Below are positions 8,585-17,040 of a stretch of DNA of 64,000 nt, piece after piece. Below the pieces are notes generated by a model. That model made no database searches and was not told the origin of the DNA. It saw nothing but the letters and a program-made list of their open reading frames with translations. The number at the start of each line of letters is the position of its first letter. Positions within the stretch are counted from its first letter, which is position 1. Both the position numbers and the translations under genes were made by a program. The stretch comes from Lachnospiraceae bacterium (GTDB lineage: Bacteria; Bacillota; Clostridia; Lachnospirales; Lachnospiraceae). The stretch lies in the NCBI GenBank assembly GCA_016282745.1, contig JAEELL010000146.1:124001-188000 (forward strand), written 5' to 3'.

Positions 8585-9207
8585 TGGAAATATACGGAAA
8601 AAATGATGTGACAATAGAGAATATTAAAGTAAGTAAAGAATACAAAACGATGAGCATTGTACATTTTGTGTGTGCAGCAATAGCAGTAGCGATGTTTGCT
8701 TTAATTGCAAATGATATAAAATTTGTAATTTTGTTTGCGGTTGCTTTTATTAGTGCGATGTTTATGTATTGGTCTTACAACAATTTGCAGGCAAAGTCAT
8801 ACGAACTTGATGATTGCTATATTAAAGTGATAAATGATTATCTTGAATTTAAGCAATTAGTGGACGAACAATATCAGATAGGTAAAATAAATCTTAATGA
8901 TATAACTCGTGTTATGAAAGTAAATGAGGGATTTCAGATATGGTATGATGCTTCTTCCGGGAACAGTCGTTTTATGTTGGACGAGGACGTTGTGGAGGTA
9001 GATACTATATGCATCAATTTTTATGGTTTTGATACAGATGAATATATAGACGTATATCTTCATTTTCTTGAGCAGCTAGATGACAGCGTAGAAAAAGATT
9101 TAGAAACTGCAAGTTGGAAAGAAAGAAGCGACAAGAAAGTATGGATAAAACTCTTTGCCCCTGGCTTGTTATATATTGCTTTTATTGTGGCAATGGTATT
9201 TATTTAG
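8584..9207 (+). CDS. Membrane protein of unknown function
   Basis: The protein is 207 aa. Two adjacent hydrophobic spans lie near residues 23-60 and one at the very C-terminus (~189-206); the loop between is acidic and strand-rich, reminiscent of small PH-like membrane proteins but not assignable. ATG 8584 shares a base with the recG stop and is preferred over an upstream in-frame start inside recG. It is translationally coupled to recG. Leader copy 2 begins four bases after its stop. Confidence 0.6.
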   Translation: MEIYGKNDVTIENIKVSKEYKTMSIVHFVCAAIAVAMFALIANDIKFVILFAVAFISAMFMYWSYNNLQAKSYELDDCYIKVINDYLEFKQLVDEQYQIGKINLNDITRVMKVNEGFQIWYDASSGNSRFMLDEDVVEVDTICINFYGFDTDEYIDVYLHFLEQLDDSVEKDLETASWKERSDKKVWIKLFAPGLLYIAFIVAMVFI

Positions 9208-9210
9208 TAT

Positions 9211-9348
9211 TTGACTAAATTTGTAAACTGGAGTAAAATAATTTTAGGATTGATAGAGGCAAAAGCAAATTTATTTTGAGTGACTTTATCAGTCCTATTT
9301 TTTTGGTTATTTTTTAATATAAGGCGTGCCACGGGTATGTCTTTTTTT
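9211..9348 (+). promoter_or_regulatory. Leader copy 2: promoter plus two tandem terminator-like hairpins
   Basis: TTGACT (9211-9216), a 17-base spacer containing TTGTAAAC, and TAAAAT (9234-9239). Hairpin A here has 13 continuous pairs (AGGATTGATAGAG with CTTTATCAGTCCT) and is followed by T8. Hairpin B (9321-9330 with 9334-9343) is followed by T7. Compared with copy 1, an A-U pair is replaced by G-C and the A-G mismatch becomes A-U in hairpin A, while U-G becomes U-A in hairpin B. The sequence drifts and the pairing stays. Confidence 0.8.
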
Positions 9349-9370
9349 ATTGTAGAAAGGAGTGAAGGTG

Positions 9371-9694
9371 ATGGAAAACATCAAATCATTGAGCCAATTC
9401 AAAGAGGCTTGTTCCTGCGGGAAGGTGACGTTTGTTATTTTGGAACACTTTATCCATCCAAAATACACAGGACAGGTTAGAGTGGTACAGATTGCAGATA
9501 AGGTTGGGATTTACACTACGATTAAAGATGATCCAAATAATGAATTATCTAAGGTCAATGGTGGAAAAGGTCTGAGGCTGGAATATGGCACCGAAAAAGA
9601 TTGGGTATTTAATGATGATGGAACAATTAGACGGTTAGCGTTCGGCTTTCCAATTATGGACATCAAGATTATTAAAAATCAGAAAGGAGTTTAA
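9371..9694 (+). CDS. Small protein of unknown function
   Basis: The protein is 107 aa, with a Cys pair near the N-terminus (ACSCGK) and a mainly strand-rich pattern. No family recognised. ATG 9371 lies eight bases after GAAAGGAG; the in-frame GTG 9362 overlaps that site. It is the first gene behind leader copy 2 and is followed directly (no gap) by the next gene, so both belong to one operon with the YqaJ exonuclease downstream. Confidence 0.65.
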   Translation: MENIKSLSQFKEACSCGKVTFVILEHFIHPKYTGQVRVVQIADKVGIYTTIKDDPNNELSKVNGGKGLRLEYGTEKDWVFNDDGTIRRLAFGFPIMDIKIIKNQKGV

Positions 9695-10084
9695 ATGCGA
9701 GAAGCGTTATGTATGTGCTGTAGCGATATTACACGCTACAAAAGAAAGGTTAGTGAAGTAAGTGTAAAAATCAACTTACTTCAACGTATTTTATCTGTTC
9801 AGAGAATAGATGTTAAGGAATACGAGGAATTTAGAAGGAAATATCGTCATCGTCTGTTTATCCTGCAAAATGATAGCACACATTTTCATTTTATGTGTGG
9901 TGAGTGTTTGAAGGCAGACAGAAGCGAATTAAAAATCAAGGAAGACCAACTAAGAGAAGTCTTAGGCAAGGTCTTTTTTTTGATTAGCAAAACGCATGAC
10001 GAAAGTATTTATCACAATACGTTAAGGCTTTTACAGGGTGATTATCCTATTACCTATAACTGCTTAGTACGTATGTGGCATTAA
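9695..10084 (+). CDS. Cys-rich small protein of unknown function
   Basis: The protein is 129 aa. It opens with CMCCSD and has MCGECLKAD near residue 70, so two Cys pairs could bind one zinc ion. A basic helix (EEFRRKYRHRLF) lies between. The layout suggests nucleic-acid or protein binding, but I recognise no family. It starts immediately after the previous stop with an AGAAAGGAG site and precedes the YqaJ gene by 19 bases. Confidence 0.6.
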   Translation: MREALCMCCSDITRYKRKVSEVSVKINLLQRILSVQRIDVKEYEEFRRKYRHRLFILQNDSTHFHFMCGECLKADRSELKIKEDQLREVLGKVFFLISKTHDESIYHNTLRLLQGDYPITYNCLVRMWH

Positions 10085-10103
10085 AGAGAAAGAGGTGAAT
10101 TAA

Positions 10104-11258
10104 ATGAAAGAATTAACTTACAAAGCAAGGAATGGACTTGTACTTGATTTAAACTACAAGCCGGAAGTATTCTGTGAGGACATTACCAAATTGACAAATG
10201 AGGAATGGCTTCAGAACAGAAGAACTGGAATCGGTGGTTCTGATTATGGAATCCTTTATGGACTCTCAATTTTTAAAACAGCTAGAGATTTATTTAAGGA
10301 CAAATTGGGATATACACCGTATTGGGAACCAAAGAATAACTGGTTCACACTTGAAGTTGGTCATGCATTGGAAGAACTTGTTGCAAAGGCTTTTTACGAG
10401 CGTACAGGTTATAAACCGTATGCAGTAAGAAAAATGTTTAGACATCCGGTTTATTATTGGATGATAGCGGATGTAGATTATTTCGTAGATATTAGAGACT
10501 CTGAAGGAAATATCAGAACGTATATACTTGAAATAAAGACTACTAGCTATCAAAACAAGGATAAATGGGGCGACGATTTTGCTCCTCAAATTCCACCGAG
10601 CTACATCTTGCAAGGACGTAGTTACGCTTGTGTTACTAATGTATCTGGAATTATTTATGCTTGTCTTTATGACAATAAAATTGATTCATTGATTATTAGA
10701 ACTTTAGAGCGAGATCTGGATGAAGAAGCAGAACTCATCGAAGCTGGAAGACATTTTTGGCAGGATTACGTTGAAAGTGGTATAGAGCCGCCGTATACAG
10801 AGGTCGGTAAAGCCGTAAAGTTATCAGCAAAGAAATGGATTGCCCCGTCTAAAAATTCTACAATATTTGAAATTGATGGAAATGACAATGTTGTAAACGG
10901 AGATGAGGTTGAAGGTTCTTACGAAGAAGTATTTGCAAAAATTGACAGTTTGAAAGAAAAGAGTGCTGCACTCGACAAGCAGAAACAAGATTGTGAGAAG
11001 GAAATAACCAGATTGCAAGCAGTAATCGAGGCTAACATTGGAGAAGAAAAGGACTGCATTATAAATCTTGCTAAAAGAAATAAAAATGTAGGAATTACTT
11101 TCGATGAAAAATTCAAGGAATCTGTTCCTGTAAGTCGAATTAGGGATTTAAAGAAATTTGATAAGGATTTGTACGATTATTTAATCGGAATCAGCTTTAT
11201 TAAGCAGGAAACATCAAAGAATATTAAATTCTATGACAAAATCAAGGCACGAGTTTAA
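10104..11258 (+). CDS. YqaJ-family viral-type exonuclease
   Basis: The protein is 384 aa. The N-terminal half has the YqaJ/lambda-exonuclease layout: NEEWLQNRRTGIGGSD (~33-48), GHALEELVAKAFYERTG (~90-106), ADVDYFV (~123) and LEIKTTS (~145). The Glu/Asp and Glu-x-Lys residues form the PD-(D/E)XK metal site. Such 5'-3' exonucleases make single-stranded tails for an annealing protein, here plausibly the ERF-like protein at 321. A coiled-coil segment (~270-310) follows, then a C-terminal domain. AGAAAGAGGTG precedes the start, and a hairpin terminator follows the gene. Confidence 0.85.
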   Translation: MKELTYKARNGLVLDLNYKPEVFCEDITKLTNEEWLQNRRTGIGGSDYGILYGLSIFKTARDLFKDKLGYTPYWEPKNNWFTLEVGHALEELVAKAFYERTGYKPYAVRKMFRHPVYYWMIADVDYFVDIRDSEGNIRTYILEIKTTSYQNKDKWGDDFAPQIPPSYILQGRSYACVTNVSGIIYACLYDNKIDSLIIRTLERDLDEEAELIEAGRHFWQDYVESGIEPPYTEVGKAVKLSAKKWIAPSKNSTIFEIDGNDNVVNGDEVEGSYEEVFAKIDSLKEKSAALDKQKQDCEKEITRLQAVIEANIGEEKDCIINLAKRNKNVGITFDEKFKESVPVSRIRDLKKFDKDLYDYLIGISFIKQETSKNIKFYDKIKARV

Positions 11259-11283
11259 AAACTAAAGAAGAAAGAAGAGATTT

Positions 11284-11315
11284 GAACTAGGGAAGCTTGT
11301 TTTCCCTAGTTCTTT
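11284..11315 (+). terminator. Hairpin terminator
   Basis: GAACTAGGGAA pairs with TTCCCTAGTTC around a short loop. The T tract is short (TTCTTTATG), so termination may be partial and the methyltransferase gene downstream may receive read-through. Confidence 0.65.
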
Positions 11316-11336
11316 ATGAAAGGAAGTGTTTTATAT

Positions 11337-12326
11337 ATGAACAGAAAAGAAATATTTGACTATGTAGGTCAAAATGCTGAAGGTACAATTTTATCCTTTA
11401 AAGAACGTGGTCCTTGGGGTGACTCAAGATACAGAGGTAATTTTTCGGGATGGATACCGGCATCACTAATTTACAGATATGGTGCAGAAAGCGTATCTGA
11501 AATATTTGCAGGCAGTGGAACAACATCAGATTTGTGTAAGGATTTAGCAATCCCTTATATCGGCATCGATTTAAACCCTAATCCTGTCAGAAAAGACATT
11601 GTATCTATGAATATCCTCGATGATAACTGCGAACTGCCGGATCAGTTCTTAAATTCAGATTTACAGATTCTACATCCACCATATCCAACTATAAACGGAA
11701 TACACTACAGTAATGTCATGTGGAGAGGCAATAAAGAACTGGAAAAGCAGGATATACAGGAAATGAATTGGGCCGATGGAATGAAAGCAATTAATAAGGC
11801 TATTGCACGCGGCTATATGGCTATGAAGCCGGGTTCCTATCAGGCATATGTTATTGGCGATGTTAGGCAGAAGATTAACAACGTAAGTACATTTAGGTCT
11901 ATGCTGTCAGATATCAATATTGTTGGAGAATTACAGCAAATATTAATTAAAGCGCAGCATAATACAGTATCCGGAAGAAATACGTACAACACAAACTGTA
12001 AACGCAAATTCTTTTTAATAGAGCATGAGTTTATAGTTGTTATCAAAAAACCATCCGGATACGAGATAGCAGTGATTGTTCCGAGAAGATATGAGTGTGA
12101 TATACGAGATATGGAGCAGGCAGCAACTTGGAAGGATGTTGTAATGGCAGCATTACGTAAAATCAACAAAAAGACTACACTCGATATGATTTACAATGAG
12201 TTGTCAGAGCATAAGAAAGCGAAAAATAATGTGCATTATAAGGAAAAAATCAGACAAACATTGCTAGCATTAAGAGATAAAGGATTGGTTGTAAACACAG
12301 AACGTGGTGTGTGGGCAGTAGCATGA
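11337..12326 (+). CDS. DNA methyltransferase-like protein with C-terminal winged helix
   Basis: The protein is 329 aa. FAGSGT (57-62) followed by YIGIDLNPNP is the SAM-binding motif of amino-methyltransferases. HPPY (113-116) stands where the catalytic (D/N/S)PPY motif is expected, so the first catalytic residue is changed to His. A middle domain follows, and residues ~255-329 (TTLDMIYNEL ... LRDKGLVVN) look like a winged-helix DNA-binding domain. It could be an orphan N6-adenine or N4-cytosine methylase protecting the element, or a catalytically altered relative. No cognate endonuclease lies beside it. ATG 11337 with AGGAAG ten bases upstream is preferred to ATG 11316, which lies inside the terminator. 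Confidence 0.65.
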   Translation: MNRKEIFDYVGQNAEGTILSFKERGPWGDSRYRGNFSGWIPASLIYRYGAESVSEIFAGSGTTSDLCKDLAIPYIGIDLNPNPVRKDIVSMNILDDNCELPDQFLNSDLQILHPPYPTINGIHYSNVMWRGNKELEKQDIQEMNWADGMKAINKAIARGYMAMKPGSYQAYVIGDVRQKINNVSTFRSMLSDINIVGELQQILIKAQHNTVSGRNTYNTNCKRKFFLIEHEFIVVIKKPSGYEIAVIVPRRYECDIRDMEQAATWKDVVMAALRKINKKTTLDMIYNELSEHKKAKNNVHYKEKIRQTLLALRDKGLVVNTERGVWAVA

Positions 12327-12343
12327 GGAAAGGAGCAAACTAA

Positions 12344-12682
12344 ATGAAAAAGTTATATAGCGTTCATGAGCAAGTTATTCTAATAGCAGATAGTCTCAGA
12401 AGAACAGCAAGACTTTTAGAACGCGGTAAGCAGGCAAGTCTTACAAAAAACGAACTTAAAGATATTATCAATGAAGCGTTGATATCTATACAGACAGATA
12501 GTGAAAAAATAATGAAGCCTCATAATACTCTAAATCCAATAATAGTAGGTGACAGCAATAATTCTTTGTATGATGAATTGCAGAAAATTATAGATGATAT
12601 TGGAACTGTGCAATATATGATAGCCAAAAATAAAGTATTAGAAGCTGACAAACTGTTGGATGATATAAAATCCAGAATTTGA
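12344..12682 (+). CDS. Small helical protein of unknown function
   Basis: The protein is 112 aa, predicted mostly helical, with no Cys pairs or membrane spans. A GGAAAGGAG site precedes ATG 12344, and it follows the methyltransferase by 17 bases, so the two probably share a transcript. No family recognised. A terminator follows. Confidence 0.6.
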   Translation: MKKLYSVHEQVILIADSLRRTARLLERGKQASLTKNELKDIINEALISIQTDSEKIMKPHNTLNPIIVGDSNNSLYDELQKIIDDIGTVQYMIAKNKVLEADKLLDDIKSRI

Positions 12683-12693
12683 TACAAATTATT

Positions 12694-12720
12694 TAAGCCC
12701 TTGTAATGAGGGCTTATTTT
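12694..12720 (+). terminator. Rho-independent terminator
   Basis: TAAGCCCT pairs with AGGGCTTA around a seven-base loop, followed by TTTT. It insulates the methyltransferase unit from the promoter of leader copy 3, which starts two bases later. Confidence 0.85.
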
Positions 12721-12721
12721 A

Positions 12722-12868
12722 TTGACTAAATCTGTAAACTAGAGTAAAATACTTATTAGAGATTGATAGAGGCGAAAGCAATAATTTTGTTGAGTGGCTC
12801 TAGCAGTCTTATTTTTTTATGATAATTTAAGTTCAACTGAAAGGCATGCCATAGGTGTGTCTTTTTTT
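12722..12868 (+). promoter_or_regulatory. Leader copy 3: promoter plus two tandem terminator-like hairpins
   Basis: TTGACT (12722-12727), a 17-base spacer with CTGTAAAC, and TAAAAT (12745-12750). Hairpin A pairs 12760-12771 with 12798-12809 and is followed by T7. Hairpin B pairs 12841-12850 with 12854-12863 and is followed by T7, then AGAAAGGAG of the next gene. It is closest to copy 1. Confidence 0.8.
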
Positions 12869-12894
12869 GTTGCAAGAAGAAAGGAGATGTAATT

Positions 12895-14025
12895 ATGGGT
12901 AATTACGAAAGAATGAGCATTATCAGAGATAGTGCGGAACTCACATTCGATGCAGCTGAAGAATTTCAGTCATTTTTAAATGATATGGATAAAGATTCAG
13001 ATTGGATTGAAGTTGAGAAGAATGAAGAGCTAGTTGTATCATACGCAGGCTGTTCAGATGACGTAATGGAGGGATTAACTGATGAGACATTTAATGACAC
13101 TGTTTTATATGGAACTAAATTACAGATTTCATATAACGGTAACATTTACTATGTCGGTTCATCGGCTTTACCAACATTAAAATCAAGAGCAGGAATTTCT
13201 GGGACTTCGTTAGAAAAAATTTCAAGAGAAGATTTGGCTGATATATTAAACAAATGTCTGCCGGTATCAAACGGTGGAACTTTGATGAGAGTATGTGGTG
13301 ATAAGGTAAGAGCCTGCCACAGCAAGAATTATCAGACACTATCTGAATCGGGATTGTTTAGAACAGCAAGAGCTTCCATCGAAGGATATTCAAACAAAGT
13401 CTTTGTAGGTGGTGTTTGGAATCATGATTATATGAAAGCCAGCTGGAACATTAATGATAAAGATGTTATCAAGTCTTACATTGAATTATTTACAAAGATG
13501 GGGATTCCGGTTACAGAAGCTGACATTAAAACGGTAGTTACAATATCAACAAGCGATGTCGGAACTTCCGGAGCAACAGTATGGTATAACATCGACTGTA
13601 ACAGTCGTGTTATTGTTCTCGGCAACGGATATAAGCTTAATCACAAAGGAAATGCTTCTTTATCGGATTTTGCTGATAACCTTAGAGATGTGTTTGCAAG
13701 TTATAAGCAGAAATTTTACGATTTAGAGGAACTCAAAAACGTTGAGATCAAACATCCTGTTGGTTGTGTTTATGGTTTGCTTAGAAAGGCTGATATGCCA
13801 CCGCAAGTTGCAAAGGATACTGCACTTAGGTACAATGCTTCTTTTGGAAATGGCGAAACAAATGCTTTAAATGTCTATGTATTTGGTGTCTGTGAGGCAT
13901 TAGGTCTTGTAAAAGAAGCAGGAGCTAGTATTAGTAAAATGTTTACATATGAAGAGAAAATTGCAAGAGTTATCGGGTATGACTTTAAGAAGTGTGATAA
14001 GGATGCAGAGTTACTTGATTTGTAA
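12895..14025 (+). CDS. Plasmid/element protein, possibly DUF932-like
   Basis: The protein is 376 aa, soluble, without membrane spans. The segment GTLMRVCGDKVRACHSKNYQTL (in parts) and the later DVGTSGATVWYN region recall DUF932-type proteins encoded on plasmids and phages near recombination genes, but the match is by impression only. Its function is unknown. It is the first gene behind leader copy 3 (ATG 12895, AGAAAGGAG site) and is ended by its own terminator, so this leader controls a single gene here. Confidence 0.5.
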   Translation: MGNYERMSIIRDSAELTFDAAEEFQSFLNDMDKDSDWIEVEKNEELVVSYAGCSDDVMEGLTDETFNDTVLYGTKLQISYNGNIYYVGSSALPTLKSRAGISGTSLEKISREDLADILNKCLPVSNGGTLMRVCGDKVRACHSKNYQTLSESGLFRTARASIEGYSNKVFVGGVWNHDYMKASWNINDKDVIKSYIELFTKMGIPVTEADIKTVVTISTSDVGTSGATVWYNIDCNSRVIVLGNGYKLNHKGNASLSDFADNLRDVFASYKQKFYDLEELKNVEIKHPVGCVYGLLRKADMPPQVAKDTALRYNASFGNGETNALNVYVFGVCEALGLVKEAGASISKMFTYEEKIARVIGYDFKKCDKDAELLDL

Positions 14026-14044
14026 ACTGAAAAAGAAAGACAAG

Positions 14045-14076
14045 AAAAGACAATCTGTGTTTACAGGTTGTCTTTT
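14045..14076 (+). terminator. Rho-independent terminator
   Basis: A 14-bp stem (AAAAGACAATCTGT with ACAGGTTGTCTTTT, one G-U) closes on a four-base loop. The 3' arm supplies the terminal Ts. It follows the gene at 12895. Confidence 0.85.
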
Positions 14077-14096
14077 CAATTAAGGAGGTTGTGAAA

Positions 14097-14345
14097 ATGA
14101 AAGAAATTAAAGATTTTCTTGACTGGTTTTTTAGCCAGAAACATTATGCAATAAGTGATAAAGAAAAGATATTACTTGTTGGAAGAAATGATGTATGGGA
14201 AGATGCGTTTGAAGTGTACAAGAAAGAAAAGCAAATGAAAAGATGTGGCACGTGTAATGATTTTGGAACAGTAAACTGTCCTGAGTCTGCTCGTGAACCG
14301 TCAGAAAGTGATATTTGCGAAAGTTATAAGGAAAGAGAGGAATAA
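14097..14345 (+). CDS. Small Cys-rich protein of unknown function
   Basis: The protein is 82 aa. The C-terminal half has RCGTCNDFGTVNC and a later Cys, which could bind zinc. ATG 14097 lies eight bases after AAGGAGG; the in-frame GTG 14091 is too close to it. It is followed four bases later by the next gene, so the two are co-translated. No family recognised. Confidence 0.6.
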   Translation: MKEIKDFLDWFFSQKHYAISDKEKILLVGRNDVWEDAFEVYKKEKQMKRCGTCNDFGTVNCPESAREPSESDICESYKEREE

Positions 14346-14349
14346 GCAT

Positions 14350-15087
14350 ATGCAGGTAAAAACAGAAAGAGGTTTGATTTCAGTAAAGAAAACATATATT
14401 TCAGGCGAGAAAGCAAAAGAGGCGGGATTTACATACGCTTTTAACGACAATGGTACAGACTATTATAGTAAGTGCTTAGATGATAAAGGTTTATCTCGTG
14501 CTTTTGCCAGGATAATTAATAAGGAAACAATCATTGAACTTGCAGAGGATAGCGGATGGAATGTTGAAGTAAATGGAAACACTTTTGAATTTCGTCAGTC
14601 TAGTCCTTGTAATCAAGATTTTGGATTCTGTGCCGAAATGGAAAATGATGATGTAGAAACATTAATTGACGCTATATATGAGGCATATAATGATTATGAT
14701 GCATCAGCTGAAAGTTATTTATGGCTTGATAATGAAGGACATGGAAAAAATGGTGCACCTTATGACATGAAGGAAGTCTATGAAGATATGGAAGCATGTC
14801 AGAAGATGATGCTTGAGTTACATGACCTTTTTTATGAGAAGTTTATTGAACGAAAAAAGAAAGAAGCTGCCGAGTATGATATGAGTGAACTGGCTAGATG
14901 CAGTGAACTGTATCATTATCTTTGTATTAAGGAATACATCGAAAATCAAAACCCAAGTTGGTCTAAAGACAAAGTTGAGTTTGTTGCAAGAAGAGCAAGG
15001 GCGTTATTTGAGAAAATCGAAAGAGGCGATGAAGAAGCGGAGTGTATTGCAATAGCCGTAAAAGAATGGGGTGAGAGAAATGCTTAG
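14350..15087 (+). CDS. Acidic protein of unknown function
   Basis: The protein is 245 aa, acidic and soluble. The middle (residues ~100-165) is rich in Asp/Glu/Tyr (AYNDYDASAESYLWL) and the C-terminal ~70 residues are helical. No family recognised. ATG 14350 follows AAGAGAGG. An upstream in-frame ATG inside the previous gene would add 19 residues but lacks a binding site. The 3' end overlaps the next gene by eight bases. Confidence 0.6.
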   Translation: MQVKTERGLISVKKTYISGEKAKEAGFTYAFNDNGTDYYSKCLDDKGLSRAFARIINKETIIELAEDSGWNVEVNGNTFEFRQSSPCNQDFGFCAEMENDDVETLIDAIYEAYNDYDASAESYLWLDNEGHGKNGAPYDMKEVYEDMEACQKMMLELHDLFYEKFIERKKKEAAEYDMSELARCSELYHYLCIKEYIENQNPSWSKDKVEFVARRARALFEKIERGDEEAECIAIAVKEWGERNA

Positions 15088-15412
15088 TTATGAAGAACTA
15101 AGAAAACGTATTAAGTCAGCTTATTTCACCAAGGATTTTTACAGGATATACACAAAAGACTTTGAAGAAGCTTATTTCCACAATGGCAGTTACGAAAATG
15201 TAAAAAGAACGGAGTTTTATAATCGTGATTCGGCTGAATACTGTAACTTCTTATTTGAGTTTCATGTTACGTTACCTAAATTTATTATTAGATTCTACGA
15301 TGGTAATAATTTGGTATCAACAAAAACAGAAAACTTTGAAAATGAGGAGTATGCAAGGCAGTATTTTAAACCAATGGAAAATAATTTCCGAATTGAGATT
15401 GTAAGAGGTTAG
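15080..15412 (+). CDS. Small protein of unknown function
   Basis: The protein is 110 aa with an aromatic-rich strand pattern (YFHNGSYENV, FEFHVTLPKFIIRFYDG). No family recognised. ATG 15080 overlaps the previous stop by eight bases, which indicates coupling; an in-frame GTG at 15071 is the alternative. A hairpin terminator follows at once. Confidence 0.55.
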   Translation: MLSYEELRKRIKSAYFTKDFYRIYTKDFEEAYFHNGSYENVKRTEFYNRDSAEYCNFLFEFHVTLPKFIIRFYDGNNLVSTKTENFENEEYARQYFKPMENNFRIEIVRG

Positions 15413-15414
15413 TT

Positions 15415-15450
15415 ATAAAGGATGACTTATATTTATAAGTTGTCCTTTAT
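15415..15450 (+). terminator. Hairpin terminator
   Basis: ATAAAGGATGACTTATA pairs with TATAAGTTGTCCTTTAT with G-U tolerance and a tiny loop. The following T tract is weak. It separates the 14097-15412 operon from the next gene. Confidence 0.7.
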
Positions 15451-15472
15451 TATTAGAAAGGAAGTGAACATA

Positions 15473-16912
15473 ATGGAAATGGAAGAATTATTAAGAAGAG
15501 CCGGAGAAACAATTAAAAAATCAGAAAAGGAATTGCTGGTATCGAAAGGCTATGAAGAAAATGAATGCCTTTTAGGATTTACGCGCGGTGTGAAATCATA
15601 TTACAGTTATACGTGTTTGAAATGTGGAGAGACAAGCCTTATTAGCGAAAATGAAGCGGACTTTTATATTGAAAGCTCAACAAAAAAGACACAGTATTAC
15701 AGTAGAAATAAAATTGTAACTTGTCCAAATTGTGGTGAACGGTCAGATACAAAAGAAGCAAGAAGAATTGTTGGAACGCTTAAAGCGTTTACAGATGGCA
15801 AGAATTTTGTTGATCTTTATTGCAATGCAAAAACTTACCCGGATAGTGAAGTGATTACGACTTGTAAACTGAGTGAACTTTCATACAAAGATATTTATGA
15901 TCACGAAAGCAAAAAGCCGGAAAAGCATTATTGGTATAGCGATTATGTTGAAGACTTAACAGACTGGGAAGTTCTTTATAAAGATTATGAAGAAATTGAC
16001 AAGGATGAGGAACATAAAAAAGTTAGGTATTTTTTGAGCGGCTTAAAAGCAAATTCAGGACAATTACTTTTATGTTATTTATTCATTAGAGAAACACCGA
16101 CTTTATTCAGAGTTATAACTGAATGTAATGATTCGGAATCTATTTCGATTATTAGGGAAATGTTTCAACAGTTTATAAATAAAAATGCTGTTAAAAACAA
16201 AATATCGATTTTAAAAACAATGATTAAGAACAAAAAGGATTTAACCGAACAGCGAATTAAAGACGGTGAAGTGTTTGTAATGACTAAAGACATTATGAAA
16301 AGATGCGATTCACTAGAAAAGGTCAATTCATTAAGAAAACTGTATAAAAAGTATGATGATGTTAAAGAATTTGAAGAGATTATGGAAGGAGCTGCTATTT
16401 CGGAAGATGCCAAGTATCTTAACTCGTTAAGAATAGCATTAGATAAAATATCTGTATTTGATGCCAAGTATATTGCAAAGATTTGTATAATGCAATATGT
16501 TCTAGGGGGTTATGAATACAATAAAACATGTCAAATGCTATCCAAAAACGCAGATAAATCCATAACTAATTTTGAATTTTTTAAACCGACTCTGATGGAA
16601 GCTGATTGGGTTCAAAAGCAAAACAACTGGACCTTTAGTTTGTACGATGATGAAAAAAGACTTAAAGGACTTCAAGATAGTTTGAATGAAGCAAACCCTG
16701 ATGATGAAGTTGTATTATCAGATGATTTATATGAATTTGAAAAAGATTATAATGTATTAAAAAATGTAGCAAAAAAAGAATCTATATATTTCAATGCATT
16801 AATAACACTTTATAGAAATAATATTGCTTTCATATATACTACTTTTGATAAAACAAAATATATCTTTGCCAGAAATACAGGTGAAGTGCTTATAAAAGGG
16901 GCTTTTTCATAA
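15473..16912 (+). CDS. Large protein with N-terminal zinc ribbon, unknown
   Basis: The protein is 479 aa. CLKCGE and later CPNCGE (residues ~46-90) form a classic two-pair zinc ribbon, suggesting nucleic-acid contact. The remainder is long, Lys/Glu-rich and mostly helical, with no catalytic motif I can name. ATG 15473 (GAAAGGAAG upstream) is preferred over an in-frame ATG at 15422 that lies inside the preceding hairpin. The 3' half is visibly more AT-rich than the 5' half. It is ended by its own terminator, so it is a single-gene unit. Confidence 0.6.
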   Translation: MEMEELLRRAGETIKKSEKELLVSKGYEENECLLGFTRGVKSYYSYTCLKCGETSLISENEADFYIESSTKKTQYYSRNKIVTCPNCGERSDTKEARRIVGTLKAFTDGKNFVDLYCNAKTYPDSEVITTCKLSELSYKDIYDHESKKPEKHYWYSDYVEDLTDWEVLYKDYEEIDKDEEHKKVRYFLSGLKANSGQLLLCYLFIRETPTLFRVITECNDSESISIIREMFQQFINKNAVKNKISILKTMIKNKKDLTEQRIKDGEVFVMTKDIMKRCDSLEKVNSLRKLYKKYDDVKEFEEIMEGAAISEDAKYLNSLRIALDKISVFDAKYIAKICIMQYVLGGYEYNKTCQMLSKNADKSITNFEFFKPTLMEADWVQKQNNWTFSLYDDEKRLKGLQDSLNEANPDDEVVLSDDLYEFEKDYNVLKNVAKKESIYFNALITLYRNNIAFIYTTFDKTKYIFARNTGEVLIKGAFS

Positions 16913-16917
16913 GAGAT

Positions 16918-16951
16918 TAAGGGGTGGATTTTTTCCACCTCTTATTTTTTT
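16918..16951 (+). terminator. Rho-independent terminator
   Basis: TAAGGGGTGGA pairs with TCCACCTCTTA (one G-U), followed by a run of seven Ts. Confidence 0.9.
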
Positions 16952-16958
16952 GAAATAA

Positions 16959-16982
16959 TTTTGAAAATGTACCCTAAAGTGG
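16959..16982 (+). repeat. 24-bp dispersed motif, copy 2
   Basis: TTTTGAAAATGTACCC followed by TAAAGTGG. It is a sibling of the copies at 5611 and 18265 and sits 58 bases before the gene at 17041. Confidence 0.55.
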
Positions 16983-17040
16983 TGGAAGTAAGGATTAAGA
17001 TATAGATGTGAAGAAAATATACAGATTGAAAGGTGGAAAA

